Shown: positions 47,392-60,108 of the stretch, piece by piece
How the letters are laid out: every line of letters begins with the position of its first letter
Position numbering within the stretch: the stretch's first letter is position 1
Source: Carex sylvatica
Taxonomy: Eukaryota > Streptophyta > Magnoliopsida > Poales > Cyperaceae
Assembly: GCA_964058845.1 (NCBI GenBank)
Contig: CAXKVR010000939.1
Location: 1 to 64,000 of the forward strand
Length of the DNA: 64,000 nt
Direction: 5' to 3'
Translations under genes and position numbers: made by a program
The notes under the pieces: model-generated
What the model saw: the letters and a program-made list of their open reading frames with translations, nothing else
Database searches by the model: none
What the model was told of the DNA's origin: nothing

Positions 47392-48712
47392 CAGTGGCGG
47401 AGCCACAGCCACCCAGGGGTAGGCAGTTGCCTACCCCTGTAATTTGAAAATCATCATCATAGTTAGCTTAGATCTGAGTTTTGTCTAACCCTGAATTTAA
47501 GTTTTGCCTACCCCTAGCTGATTGGGTCTCTGTCTTCGGTGAAATAGCCAGAGCCGCTGTTAATTTGATTGAGGTTTGTACTGGTTCGGAATAGAATTGA
47601 AAGGGAATGAAAAATGGGAGAAGAAAGGTCTGAACTGTGGGACCATAATATAAAGCTGTCATTTGTTTTCGATGAAACTGACCAGATTTTTTATAATGGG
47701 CCAAACTTTAAAAGGGTGCATGAAAGAGTAAAGCTAATAAATGGGCCGAAGTTCTAACAAAATTGATGTGGTGTGCACTTCACCAACATCACTATAATCA
47801 CCAACAAATAAATAAACAGATTTTAAGAAAGTAGAACGTTGTAGATGTCTCAAAAATGTTGAAAACTATTATTTTATGTTGCAGCTATATTATTATGAAT
47901 TTATGATTAGATTATAATTTATTATATTATTTTAAAAAATGATAACAAACAATTAGTCCAAAAATAACAAATTTTAACTTTAAATAATATATATATATGA
48001 GTAAGTCTACCATACATTGCAATGAATAGGCACCTTTGTGCATTGGACTATAAATCACGGATTCAAAGTCTAAATGACCGATCCAAACCGTTCATCTTGT
48101 TCTCCATATTAATATGTGCTTGGAGACCAAATTTTACATTTTTTGGAATTTGTTTACTATTTATTAAGCCACATTGAAAATCGCTGATCCAACGGTGCCT
48201 TTTGATTTTACTGTAACCGTTGGATCAGCGATTTTCAATGTGGCTTAATAAATAGTAAAAAAATTCCAAAAAATATAAAATTTGGTCTCCAAGCACATAT
48301 TAATATGGAGAACAAGATGAACGGTTTGGATCGGTCATTTGGACTTTGAATATGGTGATTTATAGTCTAATGCACAGAGGTGCCTATGCATTGCAATGTA
48401 TGGTAGCCGTACTCTATATATATATATATATATATATTTAAATAACTGACTTTATTTAATAAAAGAAATCTAGAAAACACATGCAACATGTGCTTTAGTT
48501 GATTAGCTTACTACATAACTTCATGTTCTTTTATCATTAGTTGATTACCAAATTGATTAGAAATAAAAGGATCTTCACTATATAGAAAGAGTGTATTGAC
48601 AATTTTAGTTTTTAATAAAAAAAATGAATATTAAAATAAATAAAAATAATAATAATAAATTAATAATATTTATTTTTGCCTACCCCTGACGAAAATCCTG
48701 GCTACGCCACTG
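47392..48712. mobile_element. hAT-type element with nested foldback
   Basis: Ends CAGTGGCGGAGCCA and TGGCTACGCCACTG are inverted repeats of a common plant hAT type, flanked by CATCCGAC and CACCCGAC (8 bp, one mismatch). The duplicate region at 53740-53800 has no insert here. A 416 bp hairpin (47999-48414) sits inside. No transposase; a small minus ORF is not credible. Confidence 0.85.
47999..48414. mobile_element. Long near-perfect foldback
   Basis: Arms of about 190-200 bp are almost exact reverse complements around about 48205 (ATCGCTGATCCAACGG and its complement by the loop), in an AT-repeat context compatible with TA insertion. Related arm at 1-170. A transcript would be an excellent Dicer substrate. 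Confidence 0.85.
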
Positions 48713-50289
48713 CACCCGACCCAACTAAACTGATCGAATTAATTCATACTTTTCTTTCTGCTAATTCATTCATCTATTAAGTAAAGTTTTCACAAAACTT
48801 TGGTCCCATTTTTGTTTATTGCACTTCAAAATTTCTTATCTTACACTGCTACAAAAATACTAATCATGCACGGAAACAAGCAATTTCCAAGAAAATACTG
48901 TGTAAAGGGAGGAGGTGTGTGCACAAAAATACAATCAACCATACACACATGTTCATTTAACACAAAACCGTGTATGAAAGGTTGCTAATTTCTACACTGT
49001 TTTTTTAGAAACCGCGTACGATTAAACCATACACTGTTTTTCATTAAAGAATAGTTGATGATTTGTTATGAAGTACATCGGATAATTTGAAATAGTGTTC
49101 GGGCTCCATGGGAGGTTGACTTTGACTTGTAGGTGATGACTTGACAGAAATGCTACAGTTATCATGTCACCCAGAAAAGACTAAAGAGTGCGTGTGCACC
49201 ACTGATTCCATATCTTCTTAGGAGGTGAGGGCCTGAGTAGTAGAAAAAAAAAGAAGGATCGATCATCGCAGAAAAAAAAAATTCTTAAAAATTTAAAAGC
49301 AGGACGTTGTTGTTGGTAAATAGTTATATTAATTACTTTAAATTATTATAACTATACAAAAAATTAATAATTTAAGGCACTGTTTCTAAGTGATATAAAT
49401 AGAACCCTTTCACTGGTATAAGGAATAAAAAGTTAATCTTATCTTGCACTATTTTATTTAATTCCTAAAAATTTAAAAGCAGGATGTTGTAGTTGGTAAA
49501 TAGTTGTATTAATTACTAAATTGTCGAGACAAATTAATATATGTTGTGACTACTAGGATCAAAACTACTCCAAGTCTTGGCCAAGATTTTGAATTTTTTA
49601 GGCAATGAAGTAGCAAAATATATAACGGATGGAATGTAGAGTTGAAGGGACATGAGACCGAATAAAGCAACAGCTTGCTACATATTTTGGTTCATGTAAA
49701 ATCATGCATATCCTTTATTTTAGAACTACCTCTCAGAGACTACATAGGACTAGACATATGATGTACTAACTAGTTTTAGTAAGATAACTATGCAATCCCT
49801 CTGGTTTTCCGCTTTTCTATCAGTTTTGATTTGCTTCACCTCTGTCTCTATGCCTATCAATTCTGTGGCACATGGCGGAGATGCAACAGACAACACTGCA
49901 CATTGCAACTCAGTTCCATACCGATACAATGTGATTGCCGGACAGAAGCACCCAGAAACAACTCAAAAGTAATTGTTTCTTTTGGAAAAGATCTACAGGT
50001 GGTTGCTTGGAAATAGCAAGCCCCATGATACCTGTAATTTCTGAACAGGTTATTTTCACTGTAAGGATTCTTCCAATTTCAATAAAAGAAGAGGAAATTT
50101 TATGTATATCTTCAAAAAATTAAAATTACTTACTGTTTCGCAAATAAAATTTATAAAATCATATTTATCCTTATAAATTTAAAAAACTTATTTTTTCCAA
50201 TTAATTTTCTTTTATGTTTAAGAGAAATGTTCAGTTTTCTAATTGGCTAGTTGTGAGAGGAAATACATTGTTTTCATACGTGTTGAGAG

Positions 50290-50328
<39 letters not shown>

Positions 50329-50389
50329 ATACTAGTGTGTTATCTACATCCGTTAATATTATTTTTTTCAATTGTAAACTATGCCGAAA
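48713..50389. other. Duplicated spacer with a possible secreted-protein exon
   Basis: 48720-49010 recurs at 53790-54080 and in part at 55815-55950. At 49790-49942 is an open frame beginning MQSLWFSAFLSVLICF, with the look of a signal peptide, but it runs into repeat DNA at about 49942 (copy of 45375) and has no known domain. It may be a truncated first exon. A TA microsatellite is at 50291-50323. Confidence 0.4.
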
Positions 50390-51420
50390 TTTTTAATCAT
50401 AGGAAATATGAAAAAAAAAAAAAATAGGACACGTTAGGTTGTAGATATAACAAAAAAAATTAAAAAAATTAAATTTTTTTTAGATTTGCAAAAAAAAAAA
50501 AGACCAAAACCGGTTAATTTTTTTATTTTATGTATTGAAATATTAGAAATGTTGAATATATTTCTTTGAAAATAGATAAAATTTAATATAATTTAATTTA
50601 TTAGAAAGCATGCAACAAATAATTCAGATTAATATTTTTCAGGCCGGATTTTTTGCTGCTGTAAGAAAAATTAATATATTTATTTATGTGTTATTAAAAA
50701 AAATAAAAATGCTTGGATTGTGAGTTATTGATTCCGGTTGAAAAGTCACTTCTAGGCAATTCAGAAAATATTGTGATCCTTCTAGGACATTTAATTTATG
50801 AAAAGTTGTATCTATTTTTGAAAAAAACAAAAACTTTAATTTATTTAATGATTGTTTTTTAAAAAGAATTCTCAAAATAGATACAACTTTTCATAAATTA
50901 AATATCCTAGAAGGATCACAATATTTTCTACATTGCCTAGAAGTGACTTTTGAACCGGGATCAATAACTCAGAATCTAAGCATTTTTATTTTTTTCCAAT
51001 AACACATAAAGAAATATATTAATTTTTCATACAGCAGTGAAAAATTCGATCTGAAAAATATTGATCCGGGTTATTTGTTGCAGTCTTTCTAATAAATCAA
51101 ATTATATTGTATTCCATATATTTTCAAAGAAATATATCCAATATTTCTAATATTTCAATACACAAAAAAAAAAATCAAAATCTATAAATCCGGTGCACCA
51201 TTAACCGGACACATACCAACAACCAAAAATTTCCCTCTTTCCGGTTAACCATTAACCGGTCCAATTCTCAAATTTCGGAAATTGGAGGACCGGAAAGAAT
51301 GGCCAATTCCCGTTATTGGTTAACTGAATAGGGCAGTTTTCGAATTTCATTACAAAACGGAGTAGATTCCGTAATTTGTTTTTTTTTTTTGGGCATTTAT
51401 AAAAATTTCTGCTTGGAAAC
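50390..51420. mobile_element. Large foldback element, family C, third copy
   Basis: Arms around a centre near 50860 are complementary (ATTGTGATCCTTCTAGGACA and its near-complement at about 50900). It matches the inner part of the elements in the introns of genes 1 and 3, with AACCGG motifs near the right end. Confidence 0.75.
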
Positions 51421-51648
51421 AGCAAGCCGCATGCATGATACCTATAATTATTTAACAAGTTATTTAACCTTCAAAAATTTAAAATTATGTGTTTTTTCTC
51501 TAATTTTTTTTTTAATATCATATTTATCCTTACACTTGATATGTTATAGGACTTAATAGATATATATATATAGAAGGAGCACTTCCCGCAGATAAAGGAG
51601 CGCTTAATAAATATGTTAAGTAGTGATACCCATGCCTGTATCTATACA

Positions 51649-52084
51649 ATATAGCACATAAGCAAATCAATGTTGAGAGTATTATAGATGGACTACAAGT
51701 AACAAAGTCTCAAACTTGATATCTATATTATTTGTTTCCCTTCTATTTAAAAACATATCGCCGTTGATTAATAGTATAAAATTTATTGACATATTAAGCC
51801 TCCACTATGATTGCATTACAATTTTAAAATTTGATATAACTATAAATATGAAATTTTAGAGCGCAAAAAATGCCGGGGCCCATTTGTAGAGAAAAGATCT
51901 CACCCAACTAACTGCAACGTCTTAGAAATGAACATATTTAAGTGCATATAATAGTTCTTCCTATCCTGTGCAACAAATAGCTTAACTGAAGGGACCAACT
52001 TAGTTCTTATTTTCAGTACTAAAGAACACTTTTTAGGGGATTGATTGTAAATCGTGTCCACGCAAGAAAAACCAAGTCAATCAA
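51649..52084. repeat. 436 bp direct repeat, left copy
   Basis: Runs from ATATAGCACATAAGC to AAGTCAATCAA and is nearly identical to 53194-53629. It does not have TG...CA ends or a visible primer site, so it is not a standard LTR. Confidence 0.85.
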
Positions 52085-52101
52085 GCATGGGCAAAATCTG
52101 A

Positions 52102-52931
52102 CCCGTCTTTGGAGGAAGTGATGACAACTGGGAGTAGCTTTTGGGAGGTAATTTCAGCACCCATTACAGGGGCAAGGAGGGAAATTGCTTGAAGTATGGT
52201 CATGCGGTATAAGTAGTGCGGATTGTTTATCTTCTCCAACACCTGCAAGAAGTAAAATATTTAAATTGCTTATCAAATTTAGAAAGGATAGGACAACACA
52301 TTATTTCTCATTGCATTTAATTACTACAAATTAATAAGTTTACGACGTTAAAATAGAATTGAGACAGCTTAAGTTAATTTTTAACCTAGCAACCTTCAGG
52401 TTTTACTTCTATATGGTTTCTTATTCCTGCATAACCAATGAATATTGGACAATTTTGGATCTAAAAATGAAAAGAAATAGAGAAAATACCTGAGGAACAA
52501 TGTGTTGCATTGCCCACTCAGGACCAAACTCTTCCGCAAGGCGCTTCAAGTTGTTTGCCGCTGCATCTCTAATTGAGTACACCTGATAGTAAAAAAATGA
52601 AACAAGGCTAAAGAAACTGGCTAGCCAAGAGTGGTATATACTCTATGATGGCCAGACGCACCCTCCAGTGCCTGTCCTCTGCCAGCTCCACAATTGCCGG
52701 GAGAAGCGATTGAGACAATAAATCTATCCCAATTAGCTGAAGCAATATTTCAAAAGGTATAGTTATGATAATTTAAATCTTAATGTCAGAGAGATTCAGT
52801 ATTCAAATTCATCAACACTTGCACATATACTTTTGATTTTTTTCCTGTACCTTGCCTAAGACAGGAGCCATTCCCATTATAACAGAAGCCAAGGCTGAAC
52901 GAACGTGCTGAGAGGAATCAGTAGAAAGCTC
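52102..52931 (-). pseudogene. Fragment of a PP2A scaffold (A) subunit gene
   Basis: Four minus-strand exons with introns retained encode HEAT-repeat sequence of the protein phosphatase 2A 65 kDa regulatory A subunit (RCN1/PP2AA family): 52931-52851 ([20 protein letters not shown]...), 52736-about 52617 ([20 protein letters not shown]...), 52582-52490 (VYSIRDAAANNLKRLAEEFG...), and 52242-about 52102 (VLEKINNPHYLYRMTILQAI...). Splice sites look intact. Between exons 1 and 2 a segment of about 30 residues is missing, about 20 residues are missing after exon 2, and the last exon diverges after SSKDG into a stop. Because introns are present it was copied as DNA, not retroposed. It lies exactly between the two 436 bp direct repeats. 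Confidence 0.88.
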
Positions 52932-53193
52932 CTGAAATTTCCATTAAACCACATCAAATCGGAAAAAAGTTAGCAAATTTGTCCTACTTGAAATTTAATG
53001 CTTAATATGTACTTGTACACCAAGTTTTATATTTTTAAAGAAACCTTTTTACTATTTTTTTTAGATAGGTAGAAAACTGCTGACTTTTTTTCCAATTTAG
53101 TCGACAATTTAGTTAAAATACAAAGTAAAAAGAAAATTAATAAATGGTATACAAGCAATCAAAGGAAATAATATTGTTCTAGACACCTTTAGT

Positions 53194-53629
53194 ATATAGC
53201 ACATAAGCAAATCAATGTTGAGAGTATTATAGATGGACTACAAGTAACAAAGTCTCAAACTTGATATCTATATTATTTGTTTCCCTTCTATTTAAAAACA
53301 TATCGCCGTTGATTAATAGTATAAAATTTATTGATATATTAAGCCTCCACTATGATTGCATTACAATTTTAAAATTTGATATAACTATAAATATGAAATC
53401 TAAGAGGGCAAAAAATGCCGGGGACCATTTGTAGAGAAAAGATCTCATCCAACCAACTGCTACGTCTTAGAAATGAACATATTTAAGTGCATATAATAGT
53501 TCTTCCTATCCTGTGCACCAAATAGCTTAACTGAAGGGACCAACTTAGTTCTTCTTTTCAGTACTAAAGAACACTTTTTAGGGGATTGATTGTAAATCGT
53601 GTCCACGCAAGAAAAACCAAGTCAATCAA
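53194..53629. repeat. 436 bp direct repeat, right copy
   Basis: Partner of 51649-52084. About 20 substitutions or fewer are apparent by eye, so the duplication is fairly recent. Confidence 0.85.
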
Positions 53630-53931
53630 AAATTCCACACCCACCTTTTCGGATCCCCAACATCTCCAATAGTGTGGCTTTATGTGTAGATAGAATTTGA
53701 ACTGTTAATTATTTATCAAACCATCTAGATAAAATTTATGGTCTTAGGTGTGCTGGTGCCTTAAGGGGCAGGCAAATGCCAAACCAAACCGATCGAATTA
53801 ATTCATACTTTTATTTCTGCTAATTCATTCATCTATTCAGTAAAGTTTTCACAAAACTTTGGTCACATTTTTGTTTATTTCACTTCAAAATTTCTTATCT
53901 TACACTGCTACAAAAATGCTAATCATACAAA

Positions 53932-54935
53932 CCGAGAAATTTCCAACAAAATAGTGTGTAAAGGGAGGAAGTGTGTGCACAAAAATGCGCTCAACCATAC
54001 ACACACGTTCATTTAACACAACCGTGTATGAAAGGTTGCTTAATTTGTACACGGTTTTTTTTAGAAACCGTGTACGTATGAAAGGGGTAAGCTCTTGGAA
54101 GTTGCATGGAGAAGACTTTGTACAGTAGTCAATGTTTATTTCAAGATTTATTTTTATTTTATTTTATATTTAACGAGAGTAGGTATGGATACTTTAGGTG
54201 CAGTGGGGTCACTAATTAATACCTTGTCGAAAGCAAAGCTCTGTAGTTGTAAAAATGAGGAGTAAAGAGCAGGAGAGTATTAACATATGAGCATAAGATA
54301 ACTTAGTGAAGAAAAAACATGATGTGACGTGACGTCATGTAACTAATATATCACGTGAAAAAAAAAATTATATTACGATATGACGTGACTAAAATGTTGG
54401 AGGACATTTATACCATGCGCTTTTTTTTTTTTTCAAATTTTAAGTTAGTTCATATAAAATAATAACAAAATATACTAAAAGATTAAAAAAAAATTATAAA
54501 AAAATTATAATAAAGAAATAATGTTAAAAAATGTATGACGTGATGTGACCGAATCAGTTTGTGCAACATCACGTATCAGTTTCAATCAAGTCACATGATG
54601 TGATCGTGACAGAGATGATAAAAGCGTGACTAATTTCTTTCATTAACCGGTAGCCGAGTTTTTTAAAAATATCCAAATTTATAAATATTTTATTAAAAAT
54701 AACCAAGGTTTGGGAGAATTTTTAAAAATACTCAAACCGCGAAAAAAATCCGCAACCCGGGATATTTAATTCCGCCCCGTGGAAAAAATTCGCGGCCTGA
54801 GATTTTAATATATATATATTTTTTATATTATGTTGTTCAGTTTGTTTGGATTTAAATTAGTTTGAATTGTTAAGTTGGATGATTGTATGAATTTTATTTG
54901 TATGAATTATTAAGTTAGAGTGCTTCTGAGCCCAA
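53932..54935. repeat. Tandem segmental duplicate, copy 1
   Basis: Matches 55816-56820 nearly base for base (offset about 1884), including TGACGTGACGTCATG motifs and the left end of a Mutator-like element. Confidence 0.88.
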
Positions 54936-55385
54936 CTTTGCACCTCTGGTTAACATAGCAAAACATCTTCCAAATTTATGAAAATTGACCGTTATGCAGA
55001 AAACAAGACTGTGAAGTTTCATACAAATTCTCAAAATAAATCGCCAGATATTATCTCTCAAAAATTACCTGAACTGCTGAAAGACGAGAATAAATATTTG
55101 AGAGGTGCAAAGTTGGACTCAGAAGTGGAAACCAAAGGTGCAAAGTTGGGCTCAGAAGCACTCCTTCAGCAGTTGGGGCAATATTTGAGAGATGATATCT
55201 CACGATCTGTTTTGAAATTTTGTATGAAACTTCACAGTCTTGTTCTACAATGTCAAGACTGCATGTCAGTCAATTTTCATAATTTTGAAAGATGTTTTGC
55301 TATGTTAAACCAAAGGTGTAAAAAATTAGACTCAGAATAACTCCTTAAGCAGTTGGGGCAATTTTTCTCTATCCCTGTGATAGAT
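54651..55385. mobile_element. Truncated Mutator-like element
   Basis: Begins CCGAGTTTTTTAA after AACCGGTAG, as in the complete copy at 56536, and holds rearranged pieces of the same about 178 bp repeat, but has no right end. The 120-codon ORF at 54978-55340 is repeat DNA that happens to be open. Confidence 0.75.
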
Positions 55386-55815
55386 CATGCAAAACCGATT
55401 CCATGTGTTAATAAATTATAGTTCATAAAATTCCGTAAACTCGCTGTCAGTCAGTTCTGGCCGACTTCTTTTTTCAAAATATGTCACAAAGAATCAAGAT
55501 AAAAAAACACTTAATTTGACTATTATGAACAAAACATCAATAATTTATGCATCACTATCACGTGGTGATCCATCGGCCTGAACCAAACCAGAACGGATGA
55601 ACAAGTTCAGACCGAACCGGTTTAAACAACCGAGCCGATTCGCTGGCCTTTTCTCTGCCTATTCTTCTCTCCTGCTCTTCATCTCTGACCACCAGCCTCT
55701 CTGCCTTCTCCTTCAATCTTCTCATCTCGATTACATGAGCTGCCCTTGTAAATAATATGTCAGACTACTTTACAACTATTTTCATGGGCATAGGATCAAT
55801 TATTTACCATTATTT
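55386..55815. other. Spacer between duplicate segments
   Basis: Contains a CT-rich stretch (55640-55740) and AACCGG motifs; no gene seen. Confidence 0.4.
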
Positions 55816-56820
55816 ACTGAGAAATTTCCAACAAAATAGTGTGTAAAGGGAGGAGGTGTGTGCACAAAAATGCGCTCAACCATACACACACGTTCATTTA
55901 ACACAACCGTGTATGAAAGGTTGCTTAATTTGTACACGGTTTTTTTAGAAACCGTGTACGTATGAAAGGGGTAAGCTCTTGGAAGTTGCATGGAGAAGAC
56001 TTTGTACAGTAGTCAATGTTTATTTCAAGATTTATTTTTATTTTATTTTATATTTAACGAGAGTAGGTATGGATACTTTAGGTGCAGTGGGGTCACTAAT
56101 TAATACCTTGTCGAAAGCAAAGCTCTGTAGTTGTAAAAATGAGGAGTAAAGAGCAGGAGAGTATTAACATATGAGCATAAGATAACTTAGTGAAGAAAAA
56201 ACATGATGTGACGTGACGTCATGTAACTAATATATCACGTGAAAAAAAAAATTATATTACGATATGACGTGACTAAAATGTTGGAGGACATTTATACCAT
56301 GCGCTTTTTTTTTTTTCAAATTTTAAGTTAGTTCATATAAAATAATAACAAAATATACTAAAAGATTAAAAAAAATTATAAAAAAATTATAATAAAGAAA
56401 TAATGTTAAAAAATGTATGACGTGATGTGACCGAATCAGTTTGTGCAACATCACGTATCAGTTTCAATCAAGTCACATGATGTGATCGTGACAGAGATGA
56501 TAAAAGCGTGACTAATTTCTTTCATTAACCGGTAGCCGAGTTTTTTAAAAATATCCAAATTTATAAATATTTTATTAAAAATAACCAAGGTTTGGGAGAA
56601 TTTTTAAAAATACTCAAACCGCGAAAAAAATCCGCAGCCCGGGATATTTAATTCTGCCCCGTGGAAAAAATATGTGGCCCGAGATTTTAATATATATATA
56701 TATTTTATATTATGTTGTTCAGTCTGTTTGGATTTAAATTAGTTTGAATTGTTAAGTTGGACGATTGTATGAATTTTTATTTGTATGAATTGTTAAGTTA
56801 GAGTGCTTCTGAGCTCAAAT
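55816..56820. repeat. Tandem segmental duplicate, copy 2
   Basis: Partner of 53932-54935. The minus ORF at 55800-55991 is incidental. Confidence 0.88.
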
Positions 56821-57798
56821 TTGCATCTCTGGTTAACATAGCAAAAAATCTTCAAAAATTATGAAAATTGATCGATATGCAGTATTGACATCGTAGAACA
56901 AGACTGTGAAGTTTCATACAAGACTTCATGTTGGTCAATTTTCATGATTTTTGAAGATTTTTTTGCTATGTTAAACCAGAGGTGCAAAATTGGGTTCAGA
57001 AGCACTCCTTCAGCAGTTGGGGCAATATTTGAAAGATGATATCTCGCGATCTGTTTTCAGATTTTGTATGAAACTTCATAGTCTTATTCAACGATATCAA
57101 GACTTCATATCAGTCAATTTTCATGATTTTTGAATTTTTTTGGCTATGTTAAACCAGAGGTCCAAAGTTGGGCTCAGAAGCACTCCTTCAGCAGTTGGGG
57201 CAATATTTGAGAGATGATATCTCGTGATCTGTTACGAGATTTTGTATGAAATTTCACAGTTTTTGTTCTACGATGTCAAAACTGCATGTCGATCAATTTT
57301 CATGATTTTTGAAGATTTTTTGCTATGTTAAACCAGAGGTGCAAAGTTGGGCTCAGAAGCACTCCTTCAGCAATTTGGGCAATTTTTGAGAGATGATATA
57401 TGGCGATCTGTTATCATATTTTGTATGAAACTTCATAGTCTTATTCAACGATATTAAGACTGCATGTCAGTCAATTTTCATGATTTTTAAAAATATTTTG
57501 CTATGTTAACCAGAGGTGTAAAATTGAGCTCAAAAGCACTCTAACTTAACAATTCATACAAATAAAATTCATACAATCCTCCAACTTAACAATTCAAACT
57601 AATTTAAATTCAAACACACTGAACAACATAATCTAAAAAAAAAATTAAAATCTCGTGCTGTGAAGTTTTTTCACGGGGCAGATTTAAAAATTTCGGGTCG
57701 TAGATTTTTTCTGCGGTTTGGGTTTTTTAAAAATTCTCCCAAATCTTGGTTATTTTTAATAAAATATTTATAAATTTGGGTATTTTTAAGAAACTCGG
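56536..57798. mobile_element. Mutator-like element with long inverted ends and internal satellite
   Basis: Terminal arms of about 270 bp start CCGAGTTTTTTAA and end TTAAGAAACTCGG, and the element is flanked by the 9 bp duplication AACCGGTAG (56527-56535, 57799-57807). The middle is a tandem repeat of about 178 bp (starts at 57001, 57179, 57358 and a last partial at 57535). No transposase. Confidence 0.88.
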
Positions 57799-57807
57799 AA
57801 CCGGTAG

Positions 57808-58110
57808 TGGCGTGTAGAAGACTTGACAATACAGTAGTCAATTGATGATAATGAATGGATTTAATACTTTAGGTGGAGTGGGGTCACTATGTCTATAGCT
57901 TTAAATCCAACTTCATCATTGTTGATTCTTAAACCATTTTTTCTTTGTTATTTATTTATTTATTTTTCATCCCGTTTACATGAAATTACTTAATTAGAAA
58001 ATAAATCTTTTGTGAAGTGTTGATATTTGGAGAAAGAGAGGGAAAATATATACTTTTTTTTTAATTAGAAAATACATCTTCCTTGAATACATTTTTTGAG
58101 TAAACATAAG
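57808..58110. other. Spacer, no gene seen
   Basis: AT-rich; includes a GGTGGAGTGGGGTCACTA phrase also seen at 54200 and 56080. Confidence 0.4.
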
Positions 58111-58118
58111 GACCAAAG

Positions 58119-58897
58119 GTTATGTTTGGTTATGGACTAAACAGTGGAATAAGGGCTTTATGTCTCACTTATTCCATCAAACGTGGTTTAATTGAGCCGG
58201 ACTAAGATGGAATAAGTCGATCTTTAGGTCGGACTAAATTGGCCTAAACTAAACCACCTCTCTAGATGGTTTAATTTTAATTGAGTATGAGACCTAAGTT
58301 TTCATTATTTTTATTATTTTTAATCACTTTTTAAGAAATATAAAATAAGCAAAAAAAATTTCATTTACATATAAAAAAACTTATAACTTTATCAATTATA
58401 GAATCAATATTATTTTTTAAATGGCACAACTTTCTAAATCAACAAAATATATATGCAATCTAAAAAAATAATTAAATTAAATATTTTTTAAAATTGGACT
58501 ACAAAATAATAAAATTTTTGTTCATCAACCTAACACATTTTTGACAAATAAATTGGTACACATATAACTTTAATTAAATAAGATTCATTAAATACAATGT
58601 GCTTCTCTGAGATATAGAATTAATTTATACATAACTCGTTTTCTTGTTCAATTTCTTTCAATCAAAATGAAAATAAAAAAAATACAAATAATAGTTTTAT
58701 TATTATTATTACAAATTTTGTAGGACAAAATAATTTGAAATATCAAATCATGCCTTAAGCTATCAAATTCTTATCAAACAAGGAATAATTTAAGTTAAGG
58801 TATAACTTTCAACATCAACCAAACATGAATAATTTAGATTGGCCTAAGTTGGAATAACCAAGTTAGGCTTTATTAACTTTAGTCCACAACCAAACAT
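58119..58897. mobile_element. MITE-like foldback with 8 bp duplication
   Basis: Ends GTTATGTTTGGTTATGG and its near-complement CCACAACCAAACAT. GACCAAAG is directly repeated at 58111-58118 and 58898-58905. No coding capacity; superfamily uncertain (8 bp suggests hAT). Confidence 0.7.
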
Positions 58898-58905
58898 GAC
58901 CAAAG

Positions 58906-59184
58906 TCCTTATCTCTCCTCTATATTATGCACCTTAAATTGAATTGGATGACAAAAAGTCATATGGCTGTGATTTATTGATCTAAATTCGGATTGAATCT
59001 GAACCCTTCAGTCAAATAATATGATTTTGTTTGATTAAATGCATCATTTATATGTGTAGAAGTCTAAATTTAGTTTAAATTGGACCCGCTACATGTATAG
59101 CCACACATCTTGTCACAAATATTTTTGTTCTGCACCGTTGGATCTAAATTAAAAATCATACAGATTGAATCAAAGATGTGCAAT
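58906..59184. other. Spacer, no gene seen
   Basis: AT-rich and without recognisable coding or repeat structure. Confidence 0.4.
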
Positions 59185-59615
59185 TGGATCGGTTTGGTTA
59201 TTTCGGTTTATTGGATCGGTTTGGTTGGCTTTTCAAAACCAAATTATCACTTTGGTTCGGTTTGGTTTGAAAATTTTCAAAACTGAAATAATTGAACCGA
59301 CCGAACTTTCATATAATATGAATTTGATCCGAACCACCCCGGTTTATTTCTTAATCAATTGCTTTAAATACTTGATTTATTTCTAAATATCTTAGCTTAT
59401 TTCTTAATATACTTTGATTTATTATAAGTTAATAATTTTAAATACAAAAATTAATATATTTCGGTTTGAACCGAACAAATCGAACAAACCGAACAAATCG
59501 AAATAAAACTTCGGTTAGGTTCGGTTCGGTTCTATTTTTAAAACCGAATTATAACTTTGTTTTGCCAAGTTCAATTCGGTTTGAACCGAACCAAACCGAT
59601 GAACACGTACCCCTA
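59185..59615. mobile_element. Small element with CGGTTTGG subterminal repeats
   Basis: Relative of 5085-5460, with facing CGGTTTGG/CCAAACCG motifs; the right end reads GTACCCCTA. ORFs across it are repeat translation (poly NRT). Confidence 0.55.
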
Positions 59616-59898
59616 GTAATGAATGCCAAGTCCATACTAAATCCCAATCCAAAATTTGCCCCTGTAATAGCCAAACAGGTATAGATGTGGGTGCATATAT
59701 ATTTTGGGTAGACTTATGTCTGTTCGTTTGAATGGTATTAATATTAATTTGGGTAGACTTATGTTTCAATGAAGGATCTTTGGTGTTGATTTTTTTTTTT
59801 TTTTTTGTAAAGTCTGACTCTATAATTGATCTATTGGCTTGTGAAATGCTAATTATGTGCCCTCTTCAATTGAAAGAAACTTTCGGTACAATTATTAG

Positions 59899-60108
59899 GG
59901 AATGAAATATGCTGCGATTCGAATTTGATGAACAGTATCTGAAATCCCTACTTTTCCAAATCTAACTGTTCAACTTTTTCTGTGCACATATTTTCAAATA
60001 GATAGTTTTTCTGTGCACGCATCTCAAAATAAATCAACAGTTGGATTTGAAAAAGCAGAGATTTCAAGGTACTGTTCATTAAATTTGAATAACAGCATAT
60101 TTGTTTCC
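59899..60108. mobile_element. Mutator-type MITE upstream of gene 3
   Basis: Ends GGAATGAAATATGCTG and CAGCATATTTGTTTCC, flanked by the 9 bp duplication AATTATTAG (59890-59898, 60109-60117). Gene 1's upstream region has the single, empty site (about 7518-7526). Confidence 0.9.

Noticed and set aside
49790..49972. Secreted peptide gene
   Set aside because: There is a signal-peptide-like start, but the frame runs into a repeat shared with 45375-45600 and has no recognisable mature domain; kept only as a possible exon fragment.
52102..52931. Functional PP2A A-subunit gene
   Set aside because: Segments are missing between exons, the last exon runs into a stop, and only a small part of the HEAT-repeat protein is represented.
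51649..53629. LTR retrotransposon with 436 bp LTRs
   Set aside because: Repeat ends are not TG...CA, no primer site or polypurine tract was found next to them, and no target duplication flanks the pair.
54978..55340. 120-codon ORF as a gene
   Set aside because: It is composed of rearranged copies of the ~178 bp repeat found in the Mutator-like element, with internal repetition at DNA level and no domain.
59466..59684. ORF starting with NRTNRTNRT
   Set aside because: Translation of CGAACAAACCGAACAAATC-type subterminal repeats.
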